DNA of 32,358 nt from Chloroflexota bacterium (GTDB taxonomy: Bacteria > Chloroflexota > Dehalococcoidia > GIF9 > UBA5629), in contig VGNY01000012.1 in the NCBI GenBank assembly GCA_016865895.1, forward strand, positions 1-32,358, read 5' to 3'. A program made the translations under genes and the position numbers. A model generated the notes under the pieces. The model ran no database searches and was not told the DNA's origin. It saw nothing but the letters and a program-made list of their open reading frames with translations. The number at the start of each line of letters is the position of its first letter. The first letter of the stretch is position 1. Below are positions 23,252-29,836 of the stretch, in pieces.

Positions 23252-25407
23252 ATGCCTAATTGGCTAAGTAGCTGCTTCGCCTGTTCATCCATGAGGCCGA
23301 ATTTCTCCACTGTTTCACGCTTCGGTATCCCTTCGGATGTGAAACCTTTCTTCTCGTAGACGATATCACAGAGCTGCTGGTAGGCTTCAATCCGTTTCTC
23401 CATGAGAAGCTTATGCCTTTGCTCTGGACTCGCCGGTAATTTATTATCACCGAGCTGTTGCTGCAGCCATTCATCATAATACTCAGCCCTGGCTTCATAT
23501 TCGTTGAAATAAGCAGGACCTATTGCCCTCCAGGGTATCTGGTCGCTAGCCCGACTCCCTTTTCTATGGCGCAGATTGATTAGTTTTTGAAGTATATACA
23601 AACGTTCTGAATCATCCAGAACGTCCTGTAGTGATTTATTGCTGCCTGTGGTGGCATTGAGATAGGAGACGTAATAGGCTAGTGTGGGAAGATTCTTTGC
23701 CGGCTCAGCAGTGCTGGCTGCCTCCGGGTTTCGTACGTCAATCCACGGCAGCTTGCACAGCCCAGTGGCGTTAAACCAGGTGCGAATCAGGGGAAACCAT
23801 TTAAGCGCGTTCGCCTTGTGCTCTAAGGTCGGCAGTTCCTTGTGAACCTGGTCTATGAAGATTAGCCACGCCTCGTCGTGCTGGGGGCCTTTGAGAGCAA
23901 AGCCATACCCCCCCTGCTGAGCGAGAGACTCTTTGGTAATGTACATGGAGAACTCAAGACCTTTAACTTCCATACCAAACTTGTTGAGCTCAGCCATGAC
24001 AGCATCTTCAGAAGTACCGTTTCGGGAAGCATATTTCTGGGCAACCCATTTCTTGCCTCTAGCTACACCCTGTCCAACAATCTTGCCGAAACCTTTTCCA
24101 CTGGCTATTTCATGCAACAGCCTATCCACAGCCTGTATGTTTCCGAATGTCAATTCATAACCTATGTCATCAGCACTTAAAAATCCGCGCTGGCAACACT
24201 CCATAAAAAAACTAATTGTCACGCCAGTAGAAATGGTATCAATGCCATATTCATCGCAGTACCAGTTGTATTCCATGACAAAATGGGGGTCGAAGATACC
24301 CATGGAGGAGACGGCGCCAACGGTTTCATATTCAGGCCCATCAATGTTAACCACCTTGCCTACCTTCGGCCCCCGCGTGAGCTCAACATTTTCAGCACCC
24401 TTAGCGCAGGCAAGGTTGCATCCATAGTAACAGCCATCGGGTATCTTCCTACTGAAGTACTTTTCAAGGAACACGTTTCCGAAGAGATTAGGAGACTGAG
24501 GGCTATGCCCGTACTGATAGTTATTTATAGGGAAAATGTGAAATTTATCCATATACTCAGATAGACCTGTGGTTCCCCATGTAGCCATGTGGAGCTGTTG
24601 GGGGTCGCATCTGGAGACAACTGCCTTTAGCCGTGAGCCTGCCTGGCGCACGCCTTCTTTATCTATAGCATTGTTGCCATTTACCTTTGACAGGCTGGAG
24701 CGAACTACAATGCCTCGCAGTCCTTTATATCGCATGACAGTTCCGGTGCCACCCCTCCCAGCCTGTTTGGAGCGGATGCGCTTCCGCCTTACGTCAAAGA
24801 ACAGACTGTTGACAACACCAAACCTAGCATTGGAGGCACCTTTCCCCACGGTTACGGCAGCCAGAGAATCGCTGTACTCTCCGCCATTAACGTCTTTCAG
24901 TAATCTTTCGCCAAAAGAAAGTGCTCCGTCATTGGTTTCGTCGTCATAGGCCGGCGCAGCGGCAATAGTGATGGTCTGCGCATCACCGTCAATCAAAATG
25001 ACCACATCCTCTTTGGATATACCGGAAACAGCTAAAGCATCAAAACCGGCGCGTTTCAACAGCGGCCCGAAATGACCGCCGATATTCGAATCGATGAACG
25101 TATCTGTCAGAGGCGAAATAGTGCCGACTATGAATTTGCCTGTTCCCGGAAATGCCGGCTCATTGCCCAGCGGCCCACTTGCCATTACAAGAATATTATC
25201 GGGACTATCATATCGGGTTTGTCGTGTTGTGCCGTCCCAAATTATTTTGAGGGCGTAGCCGCGCCCGCCGATGTATTTGCTCTTGAAATCAGGCGGTAGT
25301 TCCTGGATGGTGATTTCTTTCGTGTCCAAGTCAACCCTGAGTATCCGGTCTGCGTAACCGCCGACAACCTTGGCGGGTTTATATCTGATTTGGCGTAGTA
25401 TCCTCAT
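23248..25407 (-). CDS. Aldehyde:ferredoxin oxidoreductase-family tungsten enzyme, copy 1
   Basis: A 719-residue AOR-family protein. The N-terminal domain (ADRILRVDLDTKEITIQELP and YIGGRGYALK) and the middle/C-terminal domains are complete. The [4Fe-4S] ligands appear to be Cys326, Cys330, Cys334 (DGCYYGCNLACAKG) and Cys551 (GLCKLPW). The spacing is CX3CX3C rather than the common CX2CX3C. AORs oxidise aldehydes or reduce acids with ferredoxin; the W-subunit of class II benzoyl-CoA reductase belongs to the same family, so the substrate is open. About 12 residues precede the usual N-terminus, and no Shine-Dalgarno is evident. The MoaD gene overlaps its stop. Confidence 0.9.
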   Translation of the reverse strand: MRILRQIRYKPAKVVGGYADRILRVDLDTKEITIQELPPDFKSKYIGGRGYALKIIWDGTTRQTRYDSPDNILVMASGPLGNEPAFPGTGKFIVGTISPLTDTFIDSNIGGHFGPLLKRAGFDALAVSGISKEDVVILIDGDAQTITIAAAPAYDDETNDGALSFGERLLKDVNGGEYSDSLAAVTVGKGASNARFGVVNSLFFDVRRKRIRSKQAGRGGTGTVMRYKGLRGIVVRSSLSKVNGNNAIDKEGVRQAGSRLKAVVSRCDPQQLHMATWGTTGLSEYMDKFHIFPINNYQYGHSPQSPNLFGNVFLEKYFSRKIPDGCYYGCNLACAKGAENVELTRGPKVGKVVNIDGPEYETVGAVSSMGIFDPHFVMEYNWYCDEYGIDTISTGVTISFFMECCQRGFLSADDIGYELTFGNIQAVDRLLHEIASGKGFGKIVGQGVARGKKWVAQKYASRNGTSEDAVMAELNKFGMEVKGLEFSMYITKESLAQQGGYGFALKGPQHDEAWLIFIDQVHKELPTLEHKANALKWFPLIRTWFNATGLCKLPWIDVRNPEAASTAEPAKNLPTLAYYVSYLNATTGSNKSLQDVLDDSERLYILQKLINLRHRKGSRASDQIPWRAIGPAYFNEYEARAEYYDEWLQQQLGDNKLPASPEQRHKLLMEKRIEAYQQLCDIVYEKKGFTSEGIPKRETVEKFGLMDEQAKQLLSQLGI

Positions 25408-25545
25408 TTACACTACAGTCTTCTGTTCGATTAGCCAAAAATCTCGGCCTGCTGCACGAAGTGATATTATAGCCTTTTATGTATGGCCTCAGCAAAGACC
25501 AGACCGTATTCTTGAGAGATGTTTATTAACTCTGCTTGTGTCACT

Positions 25546-25607
25546 GGGTAGATTGGAGCATCCGCTCCAATCTTTCGCCAGGCGAGAGCAGATGCTCTCG
25601 CCTACCC
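25546..25607. repeat. Twin-hairpin repeat in the 390-bp gap before AOR copy 1
   Basis: A 62-bp element with inverted ends GGGTAG/CTACCC. It contains two stem-loops: GATTGGAGC-ATCC-GCTCCAATC (25551-25572) and GGCGAGAGCA-GA-TGCTCTCGCC (25581-25602). Its architecture matches the elements at 29512, 29643 and 31897 although the stems differ. The rest of the 25408-25797 gap holds no gene I can support. Confidence 0.8.
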
Positions 25608-25686
25608 AACAGGCTACAATGTTGCTAAACATTCTCACATTTCTCCCAAGTCTATCCCTACGAAAAGCTTTTTAGAAATGTAATCT

Positions 25687-25756
25687 GCCTGAAAAAGGCG
25701 GTGACCCGTAGACGCAACTCTATAAGTACCCCTCAGGTTCAAAAAGCATGACCTGA
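25687..25756. other. Two small hairpins, possible structured RNA
   Basis: GCCT-GAAAA-AGGC (25687-25699) and TCAGGT...ACCTGA (25733-25738 and 25751-25756) lie next to the hairpin at 25762-25794. Unpaired A-rich or T-rich tracts follow each stem on either strand. I could not match a known riboswitch. Strand uncertain. Confidence 0.3.
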
Positions 25757-25761
25757 AAAAG

Positions 25762-25794
25762 ACAGCCGAGAGCTACTACGGAGAACAGGGCTGT
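25762..25794 (-). terminator. Putative intrinsic terminator of the SDR gene
   Basis: ACAGCC (25762-25767) pairs with GGCTGT (25789-25794). Read on the minus strand, just after the SDR stop, the stem is followed by CTTTTTC. Short stem, so only moderately convincing. Confidence 0.4.
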
Positions 25795-25797
25795 TTT

Positions 25798-26703
25798 CTA
25801 CTGCTTAGGTGGTTGGGGCGGGTCTGGATTTACCAATTCCCCGGTCATCGTTGCCGGCATGAACATGAAGAGCTCATCAATTGTCCATCCCCCAGCTTTA
25901 ACCAACTGCTTCTCCAGCACAGGCTCTGAATAAAGCCCAACTCTGCCCGTCTCTATAAAAAAGGCCCGTCCATTGACATTGGCAGCGTCGTCAGAAGCCA
26001 GCCATACCACCAGAGGAGCGATATCCTCAGGTTTCATTTGTTCAAGTTTTTCGATAGCTTCCTTCGGCCACGACTTCCTCATCTCGTCACTGAGGGTAAG
26101 CCGCGTCCCAGCATTGGGCCGAATACAATTGCACGTCACACCATATCTGCCCATATCCCGGGCTACCTTCCGTGTTAAGCCGACGATTCCCTCTTTAGCC
26201 GCACCATAATTAGCCTGCCCGTAGGTAGTACCACAGAGCCCCGCTATCGATGAAGTATTTATTATTCGCCCATATCTTTGCTGACGGAAAAAGGCGCATG
26301 CCGGTTTGATGGTATTAAAATGACCATAGAGGTGCACTTTGAGCACTAAATCCCAGTCTTCCTCGCTAATGTTGTACACCATTCTATCGCGCAGAATGCC
26401 AGCATTATTGACCAGTATATCCAGCTTACCAAACTTGTCTATGGCAGTCTTCACAATGTTCTCACCGCCTTGCGCTGTGGCCACTGAGTCATAGTTAGCG
26501 ACGGCTTGTCCACCCATTTTCTTAATCTCTGCTACCACCTCCTCCGCTGGTGAGCTTCCTACCCCGGTACCATCAGTAGCGCCTCCGAGGTCATTTACAA
26601 CCACTTTGGCTCCTTCTGATGCTAAAGCCAGAGCTTCTCCTCGGCCAATGCCTCGTCCTGCTCCAGTGACTATGGCTACTTTACCTTTCAGTCTGTCGCC
26701 CAT
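25798..26703 (-). CDS. Short-chain dehydrogenase, MFE-2-type 3-hydroxyacyl-CoA dehydrogenase-like
   Basis: A 301-residue classical SDR. The NAD(P) motif is TGAGRGIG (13-20), NNAG is at 99-102, the catalytic Ser is at 151/152, and YGAAK gives Tyr166 and Lys170. Segments VVVNDLGG, VANYDSV, NNAGILRDR and CNCIRPNAGTRLT are characteristic of the dehydrogenase domain of multifunctional beta-oxidation enzyme type 2 (HSD17B4-like), more than of FabG. It also has a C-terminal extension ending in PDPPQPPKQ. A 3-hydroxyacyl-CoA substrate is therefore likely. It lies 108 bp downstream of the 4-hydroxybutyryl-CoA dehydratase-family gene on the same strand, with GGAGG before its ATG. Confidence 0.88.
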   Translation of the reverse strand: MGDRLKGKVAIVTGAGRGIGRGEALALASEGAKVVVNDLGGATDGTGVGSSPAEEVVAEIKKMGGQAVANYDSVATAQGGENIVKTAIDKFGKLDILVNNAGILRDRMVYNISEEDWDLVLKVHLYGHFNTIKPACAFFRQQRYGRIINTSSIAGLCGTTYGQANYGAAKEGIVGLTRKVARDMGRYGVTCNCIRPNAGTRLTLSDEMRKSWPKEAIEKLEQMKPEDIAPLVVWLASDDAANVNGRAFFIETGRVGLYSEPVLEKQLVKAGGWTIDELFMFMPATMTGELVNPDPPQPPKQ

Positions 26704-26811
26704 TTTTACCTCCTATATGTTTTTTTGGTGCGGCTCTTATATTAGCACTTCTGAAGTCGTCATGTCACTAGGCCTGAATTCTAAAGACTCTTCTGATAAT
26801 GTGATAGCGGC

Positions 26812-28260
26812 TTACACAGGTATTCCGGCAAGAGCCTTGGCTGATTTAATGGCCATCTCTCTATGTGGTTGCACCTTGGAAAATTCATATAACATCATCT
26901 TGCACGCCTGCCCTGAGCCACCTCCATGAGTCGCCGAATGCAAAATAGAGCCCAGCCCCCAGGAGATGTTCTCAATCAGCCTTACAATACGAACCCTGTG
27001 CTCAGCCGGAACTTCATCCACCCCTTTAAGGAATCTTTCCAGGTAAGGCGCTATCTCCGGGTTTTTCATCTCCTTCTCGCTGGGGCAGCAAGCCAGAATG
27101 CCGCCAGTAATGTCTTCTGCCAACCTTATCAAATCAAACACTGCCTTGGAGGCATAGTACTTGGTGTTGTTTGCCAGAACAGGGTCTGAGACATACCCGG
27201 CGTGGGGCAGTTCAAAACCTCTGACCGCAGCAGCAATGCCGCATGAATACATAGTCTCAGTTATCGCTATCATATCGGCTATTTTATCTTTGACATGTGC
27301 TACCTGGTCCAGGCCGTTATATTGGGCCATAAGCTGCACCGCCGCAACCAGGACATCAGCCCAGCCAGCTTTGCACCCACCTGTGGTCGGTCGGTGAGAA
27401 GCACCAAAAAGACCAACGATTTCATCAGGATACTCCACCTCACCACACATGAATACACGCTCCCAGGGCACAAAAACATTATCGAATATGACTATACACT
27501 CATGAACCCCGTACTTGATATTTCCCAGGTCTATTTCCACACCTTCTTGCCTGCGGTCATCCTGAGATTGCCGCACCGATATGTGGATAATCCCCTCGGC
27601 ATTTCCGGGCACCGCGCAGGCAACCGCATAAGCTTCGTCTCCCTTCCGATGGGTGGTGCTGGGAAGAACCAGCTTCTCATGGGAGAACATTGCCCCTGTC
27701 TGGTGCAACTTCGCTCCCCGTAGCACAATCCCATCCTTGCGCTTTTCCACCACTCTCAAGTACATATCAGGGTCGGGTTGCTTATGGGCGGGTATCTTGC
27801 GATTGCCTTTAGGGTCGGTTATCGCCGGGCAGGCCATCAAGTCGTTTTTCTGAACATATTTCAGCCACTCGGTGAAGTTATGATGATAAGACGTCCCGTA
27901 TTTGCTGTCTATCTTGTGGGTGACGTGCAGCATGGGAGCATAAGAATTTTGAATGCACCGGAAGGAGCACATGCCCAAACTCCGATTGCAATAGCGCGTT
28001 ATACTCACCTTGGCCACAAGGTCATCCACACTTTGAGGTACATGCTGGAAAAACGATATAGCCTCGCCGGTCAAATGGGATTTGGTGATTATTTTGTAGT
28101 GCCTCTCTTTATCTTGGGCCAGGTCATAGGTGGCAGCCACAGCATTTGCCGCCGCCTTAACTGAAGGATGCTCCAGGGCATTGTTTATCTTGCCCCCATC
28201 AATGTAGAGGGAGAAATTCATCTTCTTAATGCTTTCAAGGTATTCCTTACCGGTCTTCAT
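26812..28260 (-). CDS. 4-hydroxybutyryl-CoA dehydratase/vinylacetyl-CoA isomerase-family protein
   Basis: A 482-residue flavin/[4Fe-4S] protein of the HpaB/4-hydroxybutyryl-CoA dehydratase superfamily. The four cluster ligands known for the Clostridium aminobutyricum enzyme (Cys99, Cys103, His292, Cys299) have counterparts with the same spacing: Cys98 and Cys102 in GMCSFRCIQN, His289 and Cys296 in SHRPTTGGCKAGW. Monooxygenases of the superfamily lack them, so a dehydratase is likely. It would convert 4-hydroxybutyryl-CoA to crotonyl-CoA by a ketyl-radical mechanism. GGAGGTG precedes the ATG and an extended -10 promoter lies at 28290. Adjacent hydroxyacyl-CoA dehydrogenase genes fit further processing of crotonyl-CoA. 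A different hydroxyacyl-CoA substrate remains possible. Confidence 0.92.
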   Translation of the reverse strand: MKTGKEYLESIKKMNFSLYIDGGKINNALEHPSVKAAANAVAATYDLAQDKERHYKIITKSHLTGEAISFFQHVPQSVDDLVAKVSITRYCNRSLGMCSFRCIQNSYAPMLHVTHKIDSKYGTSYHHNFTEWLKYVQKNDLMACPAITDPKGNRKIPAHKQPDPDMYLRVVEKRKDGIVLRGAKLHQTGAMFSHEKLVLPSTTHRKGDEAYAVACAVPGNAEGIIHISVRQSQDDRRQEGVEIDLGNIKYGVHECIVIFDNVFVPWERVFMCGEVEYPDEIVGLFGASHRPTTGGCKAGWADVLVAAVQLMAQYNGLDQVAHVKDKIADMIAITETMYSCGIAAAVRGFELPHAGYVSDPVLANNTKYYASKAVFDLIRLAEDITGGILACCPSEKEMKNPEIAPYLERFLKGVDEVPAEHRVRIVRLIENISWGLGSILHSATHGGGSGQACKMMLYEFSKVQPHREMAIKSAKALAGIPV

Positions 28261-28289
28261 CCTGCACCTCCTTTAAAAATAGTTTTCGT

Positions 28290-28298
28290 ATTATAGCA
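28290..28298 (-). promoter_or_regulatory. Extended -10 promoter of the 4HB-CoA dehydratase gene
   Basis: On the minus strand TGCTATAAT (28298-28290) gives an exact -10 box with the extended TGn. No good -35 box is visible at the usual distance. It lies about 30 bp upstream of the ATG at 28260. Confidence 0.55.
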
Positions 28299-28344
28299 TT
28301 AGTCTGATAATTGCAGGCAAACTCAACTACCCTTTACCAGACTT

Positions 28345-28380
28345 TGTCATTACGAGGGGCTTCAGCTCCGAAGCAATCCC
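28345..28380. repeat. Half copy of a GTCATTACGAGG-type repeat
   Basis: TGTCATTACGAGGGGCTTCA, then GCTCCGAAGCAATCCC, is a variant of the repeats with TGTCATTCTGAG ends. Only one arm is present. Located in the divergent gap between the dehydratase and hbd genes. Confidence 0.5.
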
Positions 28381-28467
28381 ATTTCCTCTACCTGTCATCT
28401 CCGAAAAAGCCAGCCATGTCAAATTTTGACACAGGTTATATCCCAGCCATCTCTGAGCACCCTTCCG

Positions 28468-28547
28468 GTCATTCTGAGCATAGCGAAGAATCTTATGCAG
28501 CTCAGAGTAAACTCTTAAAGAATCTAGACCCTTCGCTTGCGCTCAGG
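28468..28547. repeat. Degenerate TGTCATTCTGAG-type inverted repeat, copy 4
   Basis: Left arm GGTCATTCTGAGCATAGCG then AAGAATCT (28468-28492), right arm AGAATCTAGACCCTTCGC then TTGCGCTCAGG (28519-28547). The terminal AATGACA of the right end is missing. Open frames across it are artefacts. Confidence 0.6.
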
Positions 28548-28632
28548 CTGATAAACAGCCACTGTCTGCCAAGCATCTTATCAAGAACAGAAATTCGTGA
28601 TAAAATTAGGCCAAAATTTCTGGAGGGAACAA

Positions 28633-29496
28633 ATGGCTATTAAGAAAGTGTGCGTTGTTGGCTCGGGAACGATGGGAAATGGGATAACCCAGGTGGTAGC
28701 ACAGGCAGGCTACCAAACGACAATGGTCGATATAAAACAAGAGTTTATCGATAAGGGGATGAACTCAATAAAAACTAGCCTGGGCAAATTCGTAGAAAAA
28801 GCCAAAATAAGTCAGGCGGATATGGATAAAGCCCTGGCAAATATTCATACGTCAATAAACTTAAAAGAGGCAGCTAAGGACGCCGACTACGTCATCGAGG
28901 CCGTATTTGAAAGAGCCGATGTTAAGACGCCTATATTCCAACAACTTGAAGATATATGCCCCAAGGATACTATTTTGGCATCCAATACCTCAGGTATACC
29001 CATAGGTCTGCTGGCGTCTGCGACCAAACGTCCAGACAAAGTCATCGGTATGCATTTCTTCAGCCCGGTGCCGATGATGAGGGGAATAGAAATAGTTAAA
29101 TCTCTGCTTACCTCAGAAGAAACTCTAAAGGTGAGCTTCGAATTCGCCAAAGCTATAGGCAAGGAGCCAGTGGTGGTTAAAGACTCGCCCGGTTTCGTAA
29201 CCAACAGGATAATACCCTTGGTAATGAACGAGGGCGCCAAATTACTGGAAGAGGGTTTGGCTACTATGGAGGACATAGATAAAATCGTCAGGTTGTCCTT
29301 TAATTGGCCTATGGGGCCGTTCGAGCTATGTGACCTGGTCGGGATAGACGTTGGGGTAGACCTGCTTGAGGGAATCTACGAGCAGACAGGATGGGAGAGA
29401 TATAAGCCGGCGCCATTGCTGAAGAGGATGGTGGAAATCGGGTATCTGGGCAGAAAAGTCGGTAAGGGCTTTTATACCCTGTTCGGCACGAAATAA
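28633..29496 (+). CDS. 3-hydroxybutyryl-CoA dehydrogenase
   Basis: A 287-residue NAD-dependent 3-hydroxyacyl-CoA dehydrogenase. The Rossmann motif is VVGSGTMGNGITQV (8-21). Catalytic residues are Ser120 in SNTSGIPI, His141 in GMHFFSPVPMMRG and the Asn in the segment VMNEGAKLL; the C-terminal domain with FNWPMGPFELCDLVGIDVG is complete. It oxidises (S)-3-hydroxybutyryl-CoA to acetoacetyl-CoA. ATG at 28633 is preferred because GGAGGGAAC precedes it; the longer frame to 28597 adds 12 non-conserved residues. It is the only plus-strand gene in this part and is divergent from the 4HB-CoA dehydratase, whose product would lead to its substrate. Confidence 0.94.
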   Translation: MAIKKVCVVGSGTMGNGITQVVAQAGYQTTMVDIKQEFIDKGMNSIKTSLGKFVEKAKISQADMDKALANIHTSINLKEAAKDADYVIEAVFERADVKTPIFQQLEDICPKDTILASNTSGIPIGLLASATKRPDKVIGMHFFSPVPMMRGIEIVKSLLTSEETLKVSFEFAKAIGKEPVVVKDSPGFVTNRIIPLVMNEGAKLLEEGLATMEDIDKIVRLSFNWPMGPFELCDLVGIDVGVDLLEGIYEQTGWERYKPAPLLKRMVEIGYLGRKVGKGFYTLFGTK

Positions 29497-29511
29497 TCCA
29501 GTCCCTAATAA

Positions 29512-29575
29512 CATGTAGTTGCGAGGCTAAAGCCTCGCCTAATCCCTAGGCGACCTTAAAAGGTCGCACTACATG
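29512..29575. repeat. Twin-hairpin repeat with CATGTAG/CTACATG ends
   Basis: Inverted ends CATGTAG (29512-29518) and CTACATG (29569-29575) enclose two perfect stem-loops: GCGAGGC-TAAA-GCCTCGC (29521-29538) and GCGACCT-TAAA-AGGTCGC (29550-29567). It starts 16 bp after hbd and, with the next element, fills much of the 340-bp gap before AOR copy 2. A smaller hairpin, GACCCT-TC-AGGGTC, lies at 29623-29636. Confidence 0.85.
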
Positions 29576-29642
29576 GGTGACCGAAGGAACACGGGCTATC
29601 TGCCAAACATCATCTGCAGCTCGACCCTTCAGGGTCAATAAT

Positions 29643-29701
29643 TGTAGGGACAGACCTTCAGGTCTGTCCGTTTTGGACAGGTCTAAAGACCTGTCCCTAC
29701 A
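29643..29701. repeat. Twin-hairpin repeat with TGTAGGGACAG ends
   Basis: A 59-bp element. TGTAGGGACAG at the left faces CTGTCCCTACA at the right, and two stem-loops follow each other: GGACAGACCT-TC-AGGTCTGTCC and GGACAGGTCT-AA-AGACCTGTCC. The same element recurs at 31897-31960. No gene is supported in the remaining sequence up to 29836. Confidence 0.88.
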
Positions 29702-29836
29702 TTTGCCCCCTCTCATTATTGCAGAGCACACAATGCCGTGGCAATCTCAGTGGAGGGGAGAGGACTTTGAGATTTGCTTCGCCTATGCCTCGCCATGACA
29801 ACCAAGGAACTCATGATGGAGCTAAAGGCCCCGCAT

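Noticed and set aside
25370-25675. Plus-strand open frame of 101 codons before AOR copy 1
   Set aside because: It crosses the antisense start of the AOR gene and the twin-hairpin repeat at 25546-25607; much of its translation is repeat sequence. There is no ribosome site or recognisable domain.
25681-25800. Known riboswitch (c-di-GMP, molybdenum cofactor) upstream of AOR copy 1
   Set aside because: The hairpins do not show the conserved sequences of these classes as I know them, so only unspecified hairpins are reported.
28311-28643. Plus-strand open frame of 110 codons ahead of hbd
   Set aside because: Most of it is translated from two palindromic repeats (28345-28380 and 28468-28547) and it overlaps the hbd start out of frame.
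29546-29798. Open frames on both strands between hbd and AOR copy 2
   Set aside because: They derive from palindromic repeats, whose two strands translate similarly, and have no start signals.
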